From: CAYUUR01 sp964510235
GTDB taxonomy: Bacteria > Patescibacteriota > Saccharimonadia > Saccharimonadales > CAYUUR01
Length of the DNA: 23,143 bases
Assembly (NCBI GenBank): GCA_964510235.1
Contig: CAZEBF010000015.1
Location: forward strand, 1-23,143
Direction of reading: 5' to 3'
Shown: one piece after another, positions 5,709 to 13,820 of the stretch
Position numbering within the stretch: the stretch's first letter is position 1
Layout of the letters: every line of letters begins with the position of its first letter
Program-made: the position numbers and the translations under genes
Notes under the pieces: model-generated
The model's database searches: none
What the model was told of the DNA's origin: nothing
The model's input: the letters and a program-made list of their open reading frames with translations, nothing else

Positions 5709-6810
5709 TATTAAAGAAATCACCATTGAAGATCTACAAAAGAAACTACTGGCTCAGGCCAAAAAAGAGGGCAAGCTCGACCAGCGCGATATCTTTTCGC
5801 TGATTCCCGATGTGCCTGAAAATACCGAGGTTTTGGACGCGCTGTACACGCAGCTAGCTGACCTCAATATCAGTATTGTCAGTGCAACCGATCCTAAGAC
5901 AGAAGAATTTACTGCTGAATGGGCCGAAGAAGAGGAAGAGGAAGAGATTGTCCTGGACGATAAGGCGTACCTCGATGACATTGCTGACGACTCTGTTCGT
6001 TTGTACCTACGTGAAATCGGTAAAATCCCACTGCTGACCGCTCCAGAAGAGTTGGCATTGGCGCAACGGGTGGTAGCTGGCGAGAAAAAGGCCAAAGACC
6101 AGATGGCTGAAGCCAACATGCGTTTGGTAGTCTCGATTGCTAAGCGATATGTAGGCCGTGGTCTGGACCTGCTCGATTTGATTCAAGAAGGTAATACAGG
6201 ATTACTGCGCGCTGTTGAGAAGTTTGACCCAGACAAGGGCTTTAAGTTCTCGACCTACGCAACTTGGTGGATTCGCCAAGCTATTACACGCGCCATTGCC
6301 GATCAAGCTCGCACCATTCGTATCCCGGTACACATGGTTGAAACCATCAACAAATTGCTCCGTACCCAGCGTCGCCTGACTCAAGAACTTAACCGTGAGC
6401 CAACCAACGAAGAGATTGCCAAGGCCATGGAAATTGACGTTGATAAAGTCGAGCACATCATGAAGATCAAACAGGATATCTCGAGCCTTGATGCTTCTGT
6501 TCGTGATGACGAGGAAGACTCCGTGCTTGGTGATTTTATCGAGGACGAAGACACGGTTACTCCAGAAGAAGCCGCCACCGGCCAGCTACTCAAAGAGCAC
6601 GTTAAAGACATGCTGTCAGCCCTAACCGAGCGCGAGCAAAAGATTCTCAAGCTGCGTTTTGGCCTGGAAGACGGTAAATCACACACTTTGGAAGAAGTTG
6701 GACAGGAATTTTCTGTCACCCGCGAACGTATTCGTCAGATCGAAGCCAAAGCTCTCGCAAAACTCCGCAAACACAAGGACTCCAAAAAACTCCACGACTA
6801 CATAAAATAA
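5680..6810 (+). CDS. rpoD: Housekeeping RNA polymerase sigma factor (sigma-70/SigA group 1)
   Basis: Encodes 376 residues. In order: a region-1.1-like helical part (about 10-65), an acidic linker with a run of glutamates (83-89), region 1.2 (DSVRLYLREIGKIPLLT, 104-120), region 2 with NMRLVVSIAKRYVGRGLDLLDLIQEG and the -10-reading helix STYATWWIRQAITRAI (191-206), region 3, and region 4 with the -35-reading HTH ending TRERIRQIEAKALAKLR (347-363). This is a full group-1 factor. AGGAAGGAG at 5665-5673, 6 bases before the ATG at 5680, is the strongest ribosome site seen and fixes the start inside the dnaG frame. The TATAAT-like boxes found before many genes here fit this sigma factor. Structured repeat copy 2 follows the stop by 4 bases. 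Confidence 0.97.
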   Translation: MPKKSAPKGDIKEITIEDLQKKLLAQAKKEGKLDQRDIFSLIPDVPENTEVLDALYTQLADLNISIVSATDPKTEEFTAEWAEEEEEEEIVLDDKAYLDDIADDSVRLYLREIGKIPLLTAPEELALAQRVVAGEKKAKDQMAEANMRLVVSIAKRYVGRGLDLLDLIQEGNTGLLRAVEKFDPDKGFKFSTYATWWIRQAITRAIADQARTIRIPVHMVETINKLLRTQRRLTQELNREPTNEEIAKAMEIDVDKVEHIMKIKQDISSLDASVRDDEEDSVLGDFIEDEDTVTPEEAATGQLLKEHVKDMLSALTEREQKILKLRFGLEDGKSHTLEEVGQEFSVTRERIRQIEAKALAKLRKHKDSKKLHDYIK

Positions 6811-6814
6811 AGTA

Positions 6815-6881
6815 ATGAGAAACCCCGAGCGGGTTTCTCATCGCGCGGGACGCCGGAATTAATCCGTCGTTCCGGCCGCTC
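6815..6881 (-). repeat. Two-hairpin structured repeat element, copy 2 (inverted)
   Basis: Minus-strand homologue of 2028-2095. Read on the minus strand: hairpin 1 has outer stem CGGAACG with CGTCCCG, an A/C mismatch at the same position as in copy 1, the same 1x1 A/G internal loop, inner stem CGGA with TCCG and a 5-nt loop. CGCG links it to hairpin 2, a perfect 11-bp stem ATGAGAAACCC with GGGTTTCTCAT and a 5-nt loop. On the plus strand it lies just after rpoD, and the 11-bp stem (6815-6825 with 6831-6841) could slow polymerase, but GC-rich sequence rather than a T-tract follows. On the minus strand a T-rich stretch (complement 6801-6814) follows, so it could act as a terminator against antisense transcription into rpoD. 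Confidence 0.8.
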
Positions 6882-6909
6882 TTCCCGGAGCTCACCAGAG
6901 GAGAACACA

Positions 6910-7302
6910 TTGCAGAGAACCAAGCCAGAGATAATTCAGGAAGTGGGCTTTGATTTTAGTTGGGATGAGCAGAAAGTCTGGGCACTTGATTTTCCAACAG
7001 AGAAGTTTCCGTTTAGCGAGCTGGCTTGGCATCTCGACACGCCATTCATTTGGTCAAAACCAGATGGTTACTATGACGTAAACCCGCGAGAGGTTATCGA
7101 GCACCCAGAAGCGCATCCTGAAGAGCACCAGCGAACTATGGCTGCGGACACCACCTATCCAATCGATATCATGCAATGGCGCGGTCGGTGGGTGATTCTC
7201 GATGGCTTACATCGTCTTATGAAGCAATTCATCGAGGGACAGGATGAAGTCGCCGTCCGAAAAATACCACAATCTGTAATTCCTGATATTATTACTGAAT
7301 GA
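6910..7302 (+). CDS. ParB/sulfiredoxin-superfamily-like protein
   Basis: Encodes 130 residues from a TTG start at 6910, with AGAGGAG at 6896-6902 as a good ribosome site. The C-terminal part (about 82-120) reads YPIDIMQWRGRWVILDGLHR followed by a helix and EVAVRKIP. This strand, DGxHR, helix, strand order is the core of the ParB N-terminal/sulfiredoxin fold, with D98, G99, H101 and R102 at the nucleotide-phosphate loop. The first 80 residues are rich in aromatic and acidic residues and are not recognised. The family includes CTPases, nucleases and phosphotransferases; which activity applies here is not visible. It overlaps the kinase-like gene by 4 bases (ATGA), which suggests that the two function together. 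Confidence 0.7.
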   Translation: MQRTKPEIIQEVGFDFSWDEQKVWALDFPTEKFPFSELAWHLDTPFIWSKPDGYYDVNPREVIEHPEAHPEEHQRTMAADTTYPIDIMQWRGRWVILDGLHRLMKQFIEGQDEVAVRKIPQSVIPDIITE

Positions 7303-7880
7303 AAATGAAGATTTATGGTTTGGCAGGAACGAATGGGGCGGGCAAGGATAGCTTGGCTGAGATGTTGGTTGAACGGCATAAGTTTTACTTTGCTATAGCT
7401 ACCGACATGTTGCGAGATGAGCTTGAGAAGCGCGGCCTACCAACCGATAGAATCCATAAATCACAGCTGAGCGCCGAGTGGCGTCGTCAGTACGGCATGG
7501 CAGCGATTGTTGATCGGGCCTGGGAAGATTTTGAGAAGGTCAAAGACCAGTACAATGGCATTATCATCGGTAGTTTACGGCATCCTGGTGAGGTCGAGCG
7601 CGTTCATGAGTTGGGCGGTGAGCTGATCTGGGTCGACGCTGACCCCAAGATTCGCTATCAGCGCCTACAAACCAATGACCGTGGCCGGATAGAAGACCGC
7701 AAGTCGTATGAGGACTTTTTAGCTGACGAAGAGCGTGAAATGCACCCAGAGGGTGACGCTGCGACGCTCAATGTTTCAGCAGTGAAGGCTAAGGCAGGCA
7801 TAGTTGTGCTGAACAACGGCAGCGACATCAAAGCCTTCAAAGACGAGGCAGAAAAAATTCTGGGCTTGTCACAAGACTAG
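7299..7880 (+). CDS. P-loop nucleotide/nucleoside kinase-like protein
   Basis: Encodes 193 residues. A Walker A motif GTNGAGKD (10-17) is followed by a helix, a lid-like segment rich in Arg (RIEDRKSYEDFLADEERE) and an alternating alpha/beta pattern, as in dephospho-CoA kinases and deoxynucleoside monophosphate kinases. IIIGSLRHPGEVERV (91-105) and ELIWVDADPKIRYQRL (112-127) fit the NMP-kinase-like core (CoaE/AAA_18 type). Its substrate cannot be assigned: the usual CoaE signature beyond the P-loop is not convincing. It starts within the stop of the ParB-like gene (ATGA); a second in-frame ATG at 7305 is equally possible. No terminator separates it from the prenyl synthase gene, which has its own promoter box. 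Confidence 0.75.
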   Translation: MKMKIYGLAGTNGAGKDSLAEMLVERHKFYFAIATDMLRDELEKRGLPTDRIHKSQLSAEWRRQYGMAAIVDRAWEDFEKVKDQYNGIIIGSLRHPGEVERVHELGGELIWVDADPKIRYQRLQTNDRGRIEDRKSYEDFLADEEREMHPEGDAATLNVSAVKAKAGIVVLNNGSDIKAFKDEAEKILGLSQD

Positions 7881-7885
7881 CCTGG

Positions 7886-7891
7886 TATACT
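7886..7891 (+). promoter_or_regulatory. Extended -10 box (TGG TATACT) of the prenyl synthase operon, leaderless type
   Basis: TATACT preceded by TGG ends 6 bases before the ATG at 7898. No Shine-Dalgarno precedes the ATG. TTGTCA (7866-7871) is present, but only 14 bp upstream. Confidence 0.55.
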
Positions 7892-7897
7892 TGTTAC

Positions 7898-9004
7898 ATG
7901 CATACCGAGGCGAATCAGTCCGCCATCCTTTTATTCAAGCACCAGCTGGGAGCTTACAAACAGCTGATTGATGATGATATTGCTGAATATGTACAGCAAA
8001 ACAAGCAAACTACCCTCAAGGAGTATGGTGCTCATGCGCGTCTGGCGGCTGATGCTTACACCAGCATTCTAGAGCGTGGAGGCAAGCGTATTCGCGGCGC
8101 TCTGGTCATGATGGGCTACGAGATGTCGGGTGGAACCGATAAAGCTATGATTCTGGAAGCTGCCCGGGCCTTAGAGATGTTGCACGCCTACATTCTGATT
8201 ATTGATGACATTCAAGACCGCTCAGTTGTTCGGCGTGGTGGTCCGACTGCGCATATTTTGCTCGGTGACTATCATCGTGCCCACAGTCTTGCTGACAATG
8301 AGTACCATTTTGGTGTGGCCATAGCCCTAAACTCAGCTTTGCTTGGCTGTCATTCTGCGCAGTTAACATTAGCCCAGCTAGATGTGCCTCTAGAAGTTCG
8401 TAACCGCGTTATCAGCATCGTCAATCAGACTATGATCACCACGGCACACGGCCAAACGCACGACATCATGAACGAGGTCAGTGCTGAGGTTAGCAAGGCT
8501 GATATTGACCGTGTTCTGGAGTGGAAGACCGCTCACTATACTTTCCTGAATCCGTTGCACGTCGGTATGGTGTTGGCTGGAGCTGATCAGCACTCGCTCG
8601 ACGCCATTACCAGTTACGCCATGCACGCTGGACGAGCCTTCCAGATCACTGATGACGTGTTAGGAACCTTTGGTAGTGAATTCGACAGTGGGAAGAGTCC
8701 AATGGATGACATGCGTGAAGGTAAGCGCACGGTTCTGACGTTGCACGCGATTGAGCACGCCAAGCGGGCCGATAAGAACTTCTTGATTCATATGCTCGGT
8801 AATCACAATCTAACGCAAGCTGAGTTTCAGCGCTGTAAAGATATCTTGATTGAGTCAGGCGCCCATGATTACGCTCGTCAACAGGCAGAAATGCACGTCG
8901 CCAAGGCGCTCAAGAGCCTCGATGATGACACTAACGGCTGGTCAGACCCGGGAGTGCAGTTCTTGCGGGGTCTGGCGGAGTATCTTCTCGTGAGAACGTC
9001 ATGA
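7898..9004 (+). CDS. Polyprenyl (probably geranylgeranyl) diphosphate synthase
   Basis: Encodes 368 residues, a trans-prenyltransferase that condenses isopentenyl diphosphate with allylic diphosphates. Signatures: GGKRIRG (61-67), first Asp-rich motif DDIQD (103-107) followed by RSVVRRGGPTAH, and second motif DDVLGTFG (252-259) with GKSPMDDMREGKRTVL after it. The DDVLGxFG form and the MDDMREGKRT segment resemble actinobacterial/archaeal GGPP synthases more than octaprenyl synthases. An aromatic residue (Y98) five positions before the first motif would limit chain length, consistent with a C15-C20 product. That is inference from known chain-length determinants. It overlaps the next gene in ATGA (9001-9004), which uses such a product. 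The TATACT box 6 bases before the ATG predicts a leaderless message. Confidence 0.9.
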   Translation: MHTEANQSAILLFKHQLGAYKQLIDDDIAEYVQQNKQTTLKEYGAHARLAADAYTSILERGGKRIRGALVMMGYEMSGGTDKAMILEAARALEMLHAYILIIDDIQDRSVVRRGGPTAHILLGDYHRAHSLADNEYHFGVAIALNSALLGCHSAQLTLAQLDVPLEVRNRVISIVNQTMITTAHGQTHDIMNEVSAEVSKADIDRVLEWKTAHYTFLNPLHVGMVLAGADQHSLDAITSYAMHAGRAFQITDDVLGTFGSEFDSGKSPMDDMREGKRTVLTLHAIEHAKRADKNFLIHMLGNHNLTQAEFQRCKDILIESGAHDYARQQAEMHVAKALKSLDDDTNGWSDPGVQFLRGLAEYLLVRTS

Positions 9005-10017
9005 GTACCGAGAAAGACATTTTCAAAGCAGGCAGCACCACGTACTACTTTAGCTCGCGCTTTTTCCCTAAGAAAGTTCGTCACGACGTCTTCAGACTGT
9101 ACAGCTTTGTGCGAGTAGCCGATGACTTTGTGGACCAGCAACCACCTCAGCCAAAGCAGTTAACATCTCTGGAAGACGCTTACAAAAAGGCTATGGCCGA
9201 CCCAAATTTTGAGTCCATCACACATGATTGGGATGAGTTGAATACGCGTGTGGTCAAAAACATCGTACAAGTCAGCCGCAGGTTTAAGTTTGACCCTACC
9301 TGGGTGCCAGCATTTTTGGAGGCCATGAAGCAAGATATAGCGCCGCGACCACACCAGACTCTGGAAAGCTCATTGCAGTATGTCTACGGTTCCGCTGAAG
9401 TCATAGGGCTAATGATGACCCGAATTATGGGCTTGGATCGTGCTAAAAATATCCGCAGGGTCTTACATATCGAAGCTGAACAAAAACGGCATAAAAATGA
9501 AAAACTACCTAAGCGACTAGCCAAGAATACCCGTTCAAGAGCCCGGTACAGACTAACCAAACAGACGCCGGTAACAGATGAGTCAGTAGCACACCACAAA
9601 AAACTAATTCACGAGGCAGCACAAGCGCAGGGTAGGGCGATGCAGTGGATCAATTTTGTGCGCGATATCCAAGAAGACAATGAGTTAAAGCGTCAGTATA
9701 TTCCAGTAGCAGATCTCAAAAAGTTTGGCCTCAAAGACTTAGGAGAAGAAACAGCCAGGGAAAATCCAGAAGCGTTTACTAAGCTGATTAAACTACAACT
9801 CAAACGCTACCAAGACTGGCAAACAGAGGCCAACCGAGGCCTGCGATTTATCCCAAAACGTCTGCGTATTCCACTAGAAACCGCGATCGATATGTATAAT
9901 TGGACGGCAGATCAGATTGAACATGATCCGTTCATCGTCTACGCCAAAAAAGTAAAACCCCGCAAACGCCGCGTTATTATCAAGGCCACCACAAACATCC
10001 GCCCCAAGCAGATGTAA
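9001..10017 (+). CDS. Squalene/phytoene synthase family protein with a basic insertion
   Basis: Encodes 338 residues. The first Asp-rich motif is DDFVD (41-45) after FRLYSFVRVA; the second is D222 and D226 in QWINFVRDIQEDNELKRQYI, followed by VADLKKFGL. These bind the Mg2+-diphosphates in the head-to-head condensation of two C15 or C20 units. Unusually, about 50 mostly basic residues (about 150-203, many Lys/Arg) sit between the MMTRIMGLD helix and the GRAMQWINF helix, where family members have only a short link. The C-terminus is also basic (KPRKRRVIIK). Coupling to a GGPP-type synthase favours phytoene over squalene, but no desaturase or cyclase follows, so the end product is open. Confidence 0.88.
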   Translation: MSTEKDIFKAGSTTYYFSSRFFPKKVRHDVFRLYSFVRVADDFVDQQPPQPKQLTSLEDAYKKAMADPNFESITHDWDELNTRVVKNIVQVSRRFKFDPTWVPAFLEAMKQDIAPRPHQTLESSLQYVYGSAEVIGLMMTRIMGLDRAKNIRRVLHIEAEQKRHKNEKLPKRLAKNTRSRARYRLTKQTPVTDESVAHHKKLIHEAAQAQGRAMQWINFVRDIQEDNELKRQYIPVADLKKFGLKDLGEETARENPEAFTKLIKLQLKRYQDWQTEANRGLRFIPKRLRIPLETAIDMYNWTADQIEHDPFIVYAKKVKPRKRRVIIKATTNIRPKQM

Positions 10018-10018
10018 C

Positions 10019-10047
10019 TTGTACTTAGCACTGTTAAATGGTATGAT
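10019..10047 (+). promoter_or_regulatory. Promoter of the 10074 gene
   Basis: TTGTAC (10019-10024), 17-bp spacer, TATGAT (10042-10047) with TGG before it (extended -10). The expected leader is about 20 nt and contains GGGAG at 10061-10065. Confidence 0.65.
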
Positions 10048-10073
10048 AAGTTTAATATAAGGGAGCAGCAACT

Positions 10074-10985
10074 GTGGCAGACTTTTCAAATTTCGAGCTA
10101 GGTGACAATGTCTACGAATTGGCAGACGGTTTGATCCCAGAGATCGCTGAAGTATTTCAGGTTGAGCTTGGTGCCGAGCCTAATCAGGATTCACTCGGTG
10201 AACTAGTCGGCGCAGTAGGCAAAAGTGCTGTTCTACGTGAAAATGTTGGCCAAGTACAAGAGGTGCTCGGCACGGACAACGACGCTATCACTATCATGGC
10301 CGACTGGATAGATCGAGCAGGCACACAACAAGCTCTCAATCGAAGCTTATGGACGCCTGATGTACGAACGCCCAATAGTCTTAATGCAATCGTGCTGACT
10401 GGCGGAATGGCAAACTGGATGGATCGTACGGCACATCTGCTTGAACGGCGCGCGCGTGATCCACGTGGTCAGTTTGACCTGCCTGTGGTTTTGGCACCAG
10501 TTAGTGCTCGTGTAATGGATAGTCAGACCGAGCAAGACAGCCCAAATGTTCAGCTTTTCCACGAGGAAGAAGGACGCTACCCGACAGAAGCCGAATATAT
10601 GGATGAATTTGTAGCGCCACGGCTGTTTCTTGAAAGCTATTACGTCGAGATTATGCCATACGACACTACAAAAGGTTCTGAAATTGCAGCAAGATTCGTG
10701 GCAGACAACAGAGAGTACGTTTACTTTGAACGGTCACAAATTGCTTTTGCTCGAGTAGCGAACGCTGGTGTCCAACTGGCTGTCGAGTACCGTCGTGCTA
10801 TCCAAAATCAATATGCTGCCTTTGATCGCAACCCTGTTGAACCACAGACATTTATACTTACAGACGAACTTCCTGTAGCTCGCAACGCAGAGCAGGCCGA
10901 GAAGCCACGTGAGTACCAAAGAGGTGAGTCTGGCTTGCGGCAACTCGTTATGACCGCCAAGATGATTGACCTGGCCTCGCGCTAG
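10074..10985 (+). CDS. Conserved-looking protein of unknown function
   Basis: Encodes 303 residues from a GTG start at 10074, supported by GGGAG 8 bases upstream and a 17-bp-spaced promoter. The centre contains strand-turn-helix segments (AIVLTGGMANWMDRTAHLLERR, then LPVVLAPVSARVMDS) that look like a nucleotide-binding-type alpha/beta fold with a glycine turn after a strand. A long acidic region (QLFHEEEGRYPTEAEYMDEF) follows. There is no signal peptide, membrane span or cysteine. I do not recognise the family. It is a single-gene unit: it ends 6 bases before the convergent ATPase gene. Confidence 0.75.
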   Translation: MADFSNFELGDNVYELADGLIPEIAEVFQVELGAEPNQDSLGELVGAVGKSAVLRENVGQVQEVLGTDNDAITIMADWIDRAGTQQALNRSLWTPDVRTPNSLNAIVLTGGMANWMDRTAHLLERRARDPRGQFDLPVVLAPVSARVMDSQTEQDSPNVQLFHEEEGRYPTEAEYMDEFVAPRLFLESYYVEIMPYDTTKGSEIAARFVADNREYVYFERSQIAFARVANAGVQLAVEYRRAIQNQYAAFDRNPVEPQTFILTDELPVARNAEQAEKPREYQRGESGLRQLVMTAKMIDLASR

Positions 10986-10991
10986 TTAGTG

Positions 10992-13748
10992 CTAGGGTTT
11001 TCGTTTGATGTAGCTTAGTTGGCGGATGAAGCCAAAGATCAGGGCTGCACCAATCGCTGTCAGCCAGTCCACGCCAGTCAGTGCTGCGCTGCCAAAGAAC
11101 GGCTGCAAGAACGGTACGTAGACAATCGCCAACACTGAACCAATTGACAATCCAAAGGCCATGAGTAGTTTGCTGTTGTGCAGTTGGTAGCGTGTGAACA
11201 AACCTTTGCTACTACGCATGTACAGAATGTTGATGAGCTGACACAGCATGATGGTGACGTAGGTGAGTGTGCTAGCTTGCATTTGTAGCATCGAGTCTTG
11301 CTCGACCTCTGAAAAGCCTAGGTTGTTTCGCCAGAAGAAGAACGCAAAGTTAGCGAACGACAGTAGGCCAATGATGCCACCAGCCCACATGATGGTGCGA
11401 ATGGTCCGTTTGTTCAGGATATGATCTTTTGGATTACGCGGTTGTTCTTTCATGACTTCGCCTTCAGCTTTGTCCCAGCCAAGTGCCACCATTGGGAATA
11501 GTTCAGCAATCAGGTCGATGGCGATAATTAGCATGACAGTCAGCGCTAATGGGGCGGAGAACAGACTCACCGCCACGAGGGCGGCCAAGTTGACCACTAA
11601 TTCTGAAAAGTTAGCGACAAAGGCTACCAGAGTGATTTTCTTGATGTTCTGGAAGATGGTGCGGCCTTGCTGGACTGCATGGACAAGCGTGTTAAAACTG
11701 TCATCGAGCAGTACTATCTCGCTGGACTGCTTGGCAACATCTGTGCCCGTTACACCCATAGCTACGCCAATGTCGGCACGTTTAAGAGCAGGTGCATCAT
11801 TGATGCCGTCACCAGTTACAGCCACCACCTTGCCGCTGTCTTTGACCAAACCAACTATCCGCAGCTTATCTTCTGGCGAGACTCGGCTAAAAATAACACT
11901 GCCACGCGTGGCTAGTTCCAGGACCTTCTCGTCTGGCATAGCTTGCACTTCTTCGCCGCTGACCACCACAATGTCATGACTAACGCCCAGGCCAGCTTTT
12001 TTGGCAATGGCTTGGGCGGTGCTGGCGTAATCGCCTGTCACTACAGAAATCCGTATGTTCGCTTGGTGAGCTGCCTGCATGGCAGCTGGCACTTCTTCGC
12101 GTAGTGGGTCAATCATCGACACCATGCCGAGGAAGGTGAGGTCTGATTCGGCGCTGTCTTGATCGAGTTTTTCGATGTTGGTTTTTGGTGCCAGTGGCTT
12201 ATAGGCAAAGGCTAGGTTACGCATTGCCTGGCGCGCTAGGCTTTCGTTGTGGGCCAGGATAGCTTTTTTATCCGCAGGAGTTAACTTACGGACTTTGCCG
12301 TTGTCCCAGATGTGCGTACAGCGGTCCAGAATGTTTTCTGGCGCGCCTTTGGCAAAGACGTGAGGTAGTTTTTTATCACCATACGAACGGATTGAGCTCA
12401 TGCGTTTGCGGGCTGAGTCAAATGAGAACTGCTTGAGTTCGGGATAGAGTGACTCGAGTTCGACACTGTCGAGCTTGGCTTTCTCGGTCAGTGAAACCAG
12501 CGCGCCCTCAGTCGGATCACCCAAACAATACCATTCTGGGTGCTCGGTGTCGGGTGGGTGAATACGAGCGTTACTAGCCAGCGATCCGGTTGCAAAGAAA
12601 GTAGCTAGCTCACGCAGCTCTTCTGTCGACAGTGACTTGCCTTTGTGTGTGACATGGCCAGTTGGTTGGTAGCCGCCGCCGGTAACATGATAGGTTTTGC
12701 CGGCAATCCAGAGCTGTTCGACAGTCATTTGGTTCTTGGTCAATGTGCCGGTTTTGTCAGTACAGATAATGCTGGTTGCGCCTAGCGTTTCTACAGCCGA
12801 CAGTTTTTTAACCAGGGCGTTGGCCTCGACCATTTTGTGCGCGGCCTGCGACAACACAGTGCTGATGGCGGCAGGCAAGCCTTGCGGCACGAGTGATGCA
12901 GCGACAGCTACCGCAAACAAGAAGGCAGCTTCAAAGCCGATATCACTACTGTTAGCAATCAGCAGCAGTAACAAGAATATAACGACGGTAGCTTGGGTAA
13001 CTTTTTTGGCGACGTTGTCCATTTCTTTTTGCAAAGGACTTTCATCACTCTTGGTGCTGGCTGACAAACCTGCAATACGGCCAAGCTCAGTTTGCATTCC
13101 AGTTGCCACCACTACGCCGTAAGCATGGCCAGTCGCCACTGTCGTGCCCATATAGAGCATGTTGTGGCGATCACCCAAGGGCACGTTGCCTTTGATGGCT
13201 TCTACAGTCTTACGAGTCGGGTTGGACTCGCCCGTGAGCGCAAAGTCATTACAGGATAGTTCAGATTCAGACAATAAGCGTAGGTCGGCTGGGACAGAGT
13301 CGCCCTCTTCTACATAGACAACGTCACCAACCACAAGGTTTGGGGCGACGTCTTCGTGTAAGGTACCGTCACGCATGACGCGGATGGCTGGAACAACCAG
13401 TCGTTCTAAGCTCTCCATAATCTTCTCGGCTTTATATTCCTGACGAAAGCCCAGCACGGTGTTGAGCAGGATCACAATACCCAAGGCAATTGCGGTTTGG
13501 TGTTCACCGAGCGCATAGGACACAACGGCGCTGACAATCAACAGAATAATAATCAGATCTTTAAACTGTCTAAAGTACTTTATCAGCCAGCTTTCTTTGT
13601 GTAGGTTTTCTAGTTGGTTAGGGCCAAGCTCTTCGAGACGTTTGGCTGATTCTGGGGCAGTCAGACCTTCTTTGGTAGACTTGAGGCTTGTCAGGGTGGC
13701 GTCGGCCGTAAGCTGATAGTGTGGTTTTTGGTTTGTTTGTGTTGGCAT
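10992..13748 (-). CDS. P2-type cation-transporting ATPase
   Basis: Encodes 918 residues, with the full SERCA/PMR1-like architecture: N-terminal cytoplasmic segment, M1-M2, actuator domain with TGES (172-175), M3-M4, phosphorylation site DKTGTLTKN with D331, nucleotide domain (LGDPTEGALV, FAKGAPENILD), hinge TGDGINDAPALKRADIGVAMG (from 645), M5-M6 and four more helices. M5 keeps Asn713 and Glu716 of the cation site. M4 has PQGLP with Q289 where Ca2+ pumps have PEGLP. M6 has ID-LIAE-LFP with D745, A748 and E749 where SERCA has N796, T799 and D800. The transported ion is therefore uncertain. I chose ATG 13748 over the upstream in-frame start because that extension is hydrophobic, unlike the family, and overlaps the divergent gene, and because TATACT lies 10 bases before 13748. 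Confidence 0.93.
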   Translation of the reverse strand: MPTQTNQKPHYQLTADATLTSLKSTKEGLTAPESAKRLEELGPNQLENLHKESWLIKYFRQFKDLIIILLIVSAVVSYALGEHQTAIALGIVILLNTVLGFRQEYKAEKIMESLERLVVPAIRVMRDGTLHEDVAPNLVVGDVVYVEEGDSVPADLRLLSESELSCNDFALTGESNPTRKTVEAIKGNVPLGDRHNMLYMGTTVATGHAYGVVVATGMQTELGRIAGLSASTKSDESPLQKEMDNVAKKVTQATVVIFLLLLLIANSSDIGFEAAFLFAVAVAASLVPQGLPAAISTVLSQAAHKMVEANALVKKLSAVETLGATSIICTDKTGTLTKNQMTVEQLWIAGKTYHVTGGGYQPTGHVTHKGKSLSTEELRELATFFATGSLASNARIHPPDTEHPEWYCLGDPTEGALVSLTEKAKLDSVELESLYPELKQFSFDSARKRMSSIRSYGDKKLPHVFAKGAPENILDRCTHIWDNGKVRKLTPADKKAILAHNESLARQAMRNLAFAYKPLAPKTNIEKLDQDSAESDLTFLGMVSMIDPLREEVPAAMQAAHQANIRISVVTGDYASTAQAIAKKAGLGVSHDIVVVSGEEVQAMPDEKVLELATRGSVIFSRVSPEDKLRIVGLVKDSGKVVAVTGDGINDAPALKRADIGVAMGVTGTDVAKQSSEIVLLDDSFNTLVHAVQQGRTIFQNIKKITLVAFVANFSELVVNLAALVAVSLFSAPLALTVMLIIAIDLIAELFPMVALGWDKAEGEVMKEQPRNPKDHILNKRTIRTIMWAGGIIGLLSFANFAFFFWRNNLGFSEVEQDSMLQMQASTLTYVTIMLCQLINILYMRSSKGLFTRYQLHNSKLLMAFGLSIGSVLAIVYVPFLQPFFGSAALTGVDWLTAIGAALIFGFIRQLSYIKRKP

Positions 13749-13758
13749 GTTGCTGATT

Positions 13759-13764
13759 AGTATA
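13759..13764 (-). promoter_or_regulatory. -10 box (TATACT) of the P-type ATPase gene
   Basis: On the minus strand TATACT ends 10 bases before the ATG at 13748; the leader would be 0-4 nt. It lies in the 72-bp gap shared with the divergent MgtE gene. Confidence 0.5.
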
Positions 13765-13803
13765 CGAGAAGTCATCAAAAGAAGGAACAATAAGCATTTG
13801 CAG

Positions 13804-13809
13804 TATAAT
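13804..13809 (+). promoter_or_regulatory. -10 box (perfect TATAAT) of the MgtE-domain gene
   Basis: TATAAT ends 11 bases before the ATG at 13821. A weak GGAAAA lies between box and start. No clear -35 at 16-18 bp. Confidence 0.55.
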
Positions 13810-13820
13810 GATGGAAAAGC

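Noticed and set aside
6815..6841. Rho-independent terminator after rpoD
   Set aside because: The 11-bp stem is real but is followed on the plus strand by GC-rich sequence, not a T-tract, and the stem is part of a larger repeated element. It was therefore recorded as a repeat rather than a terminator.
11452..11979. 175-residue open frame on the plus strand within the P-type ATPase gene
   Set aside because: It is antisense to a fully conserved ATPase region; its composition (Ser/Thr/Ala-rich) is typical of a shadow frame and it has no ribosome site.
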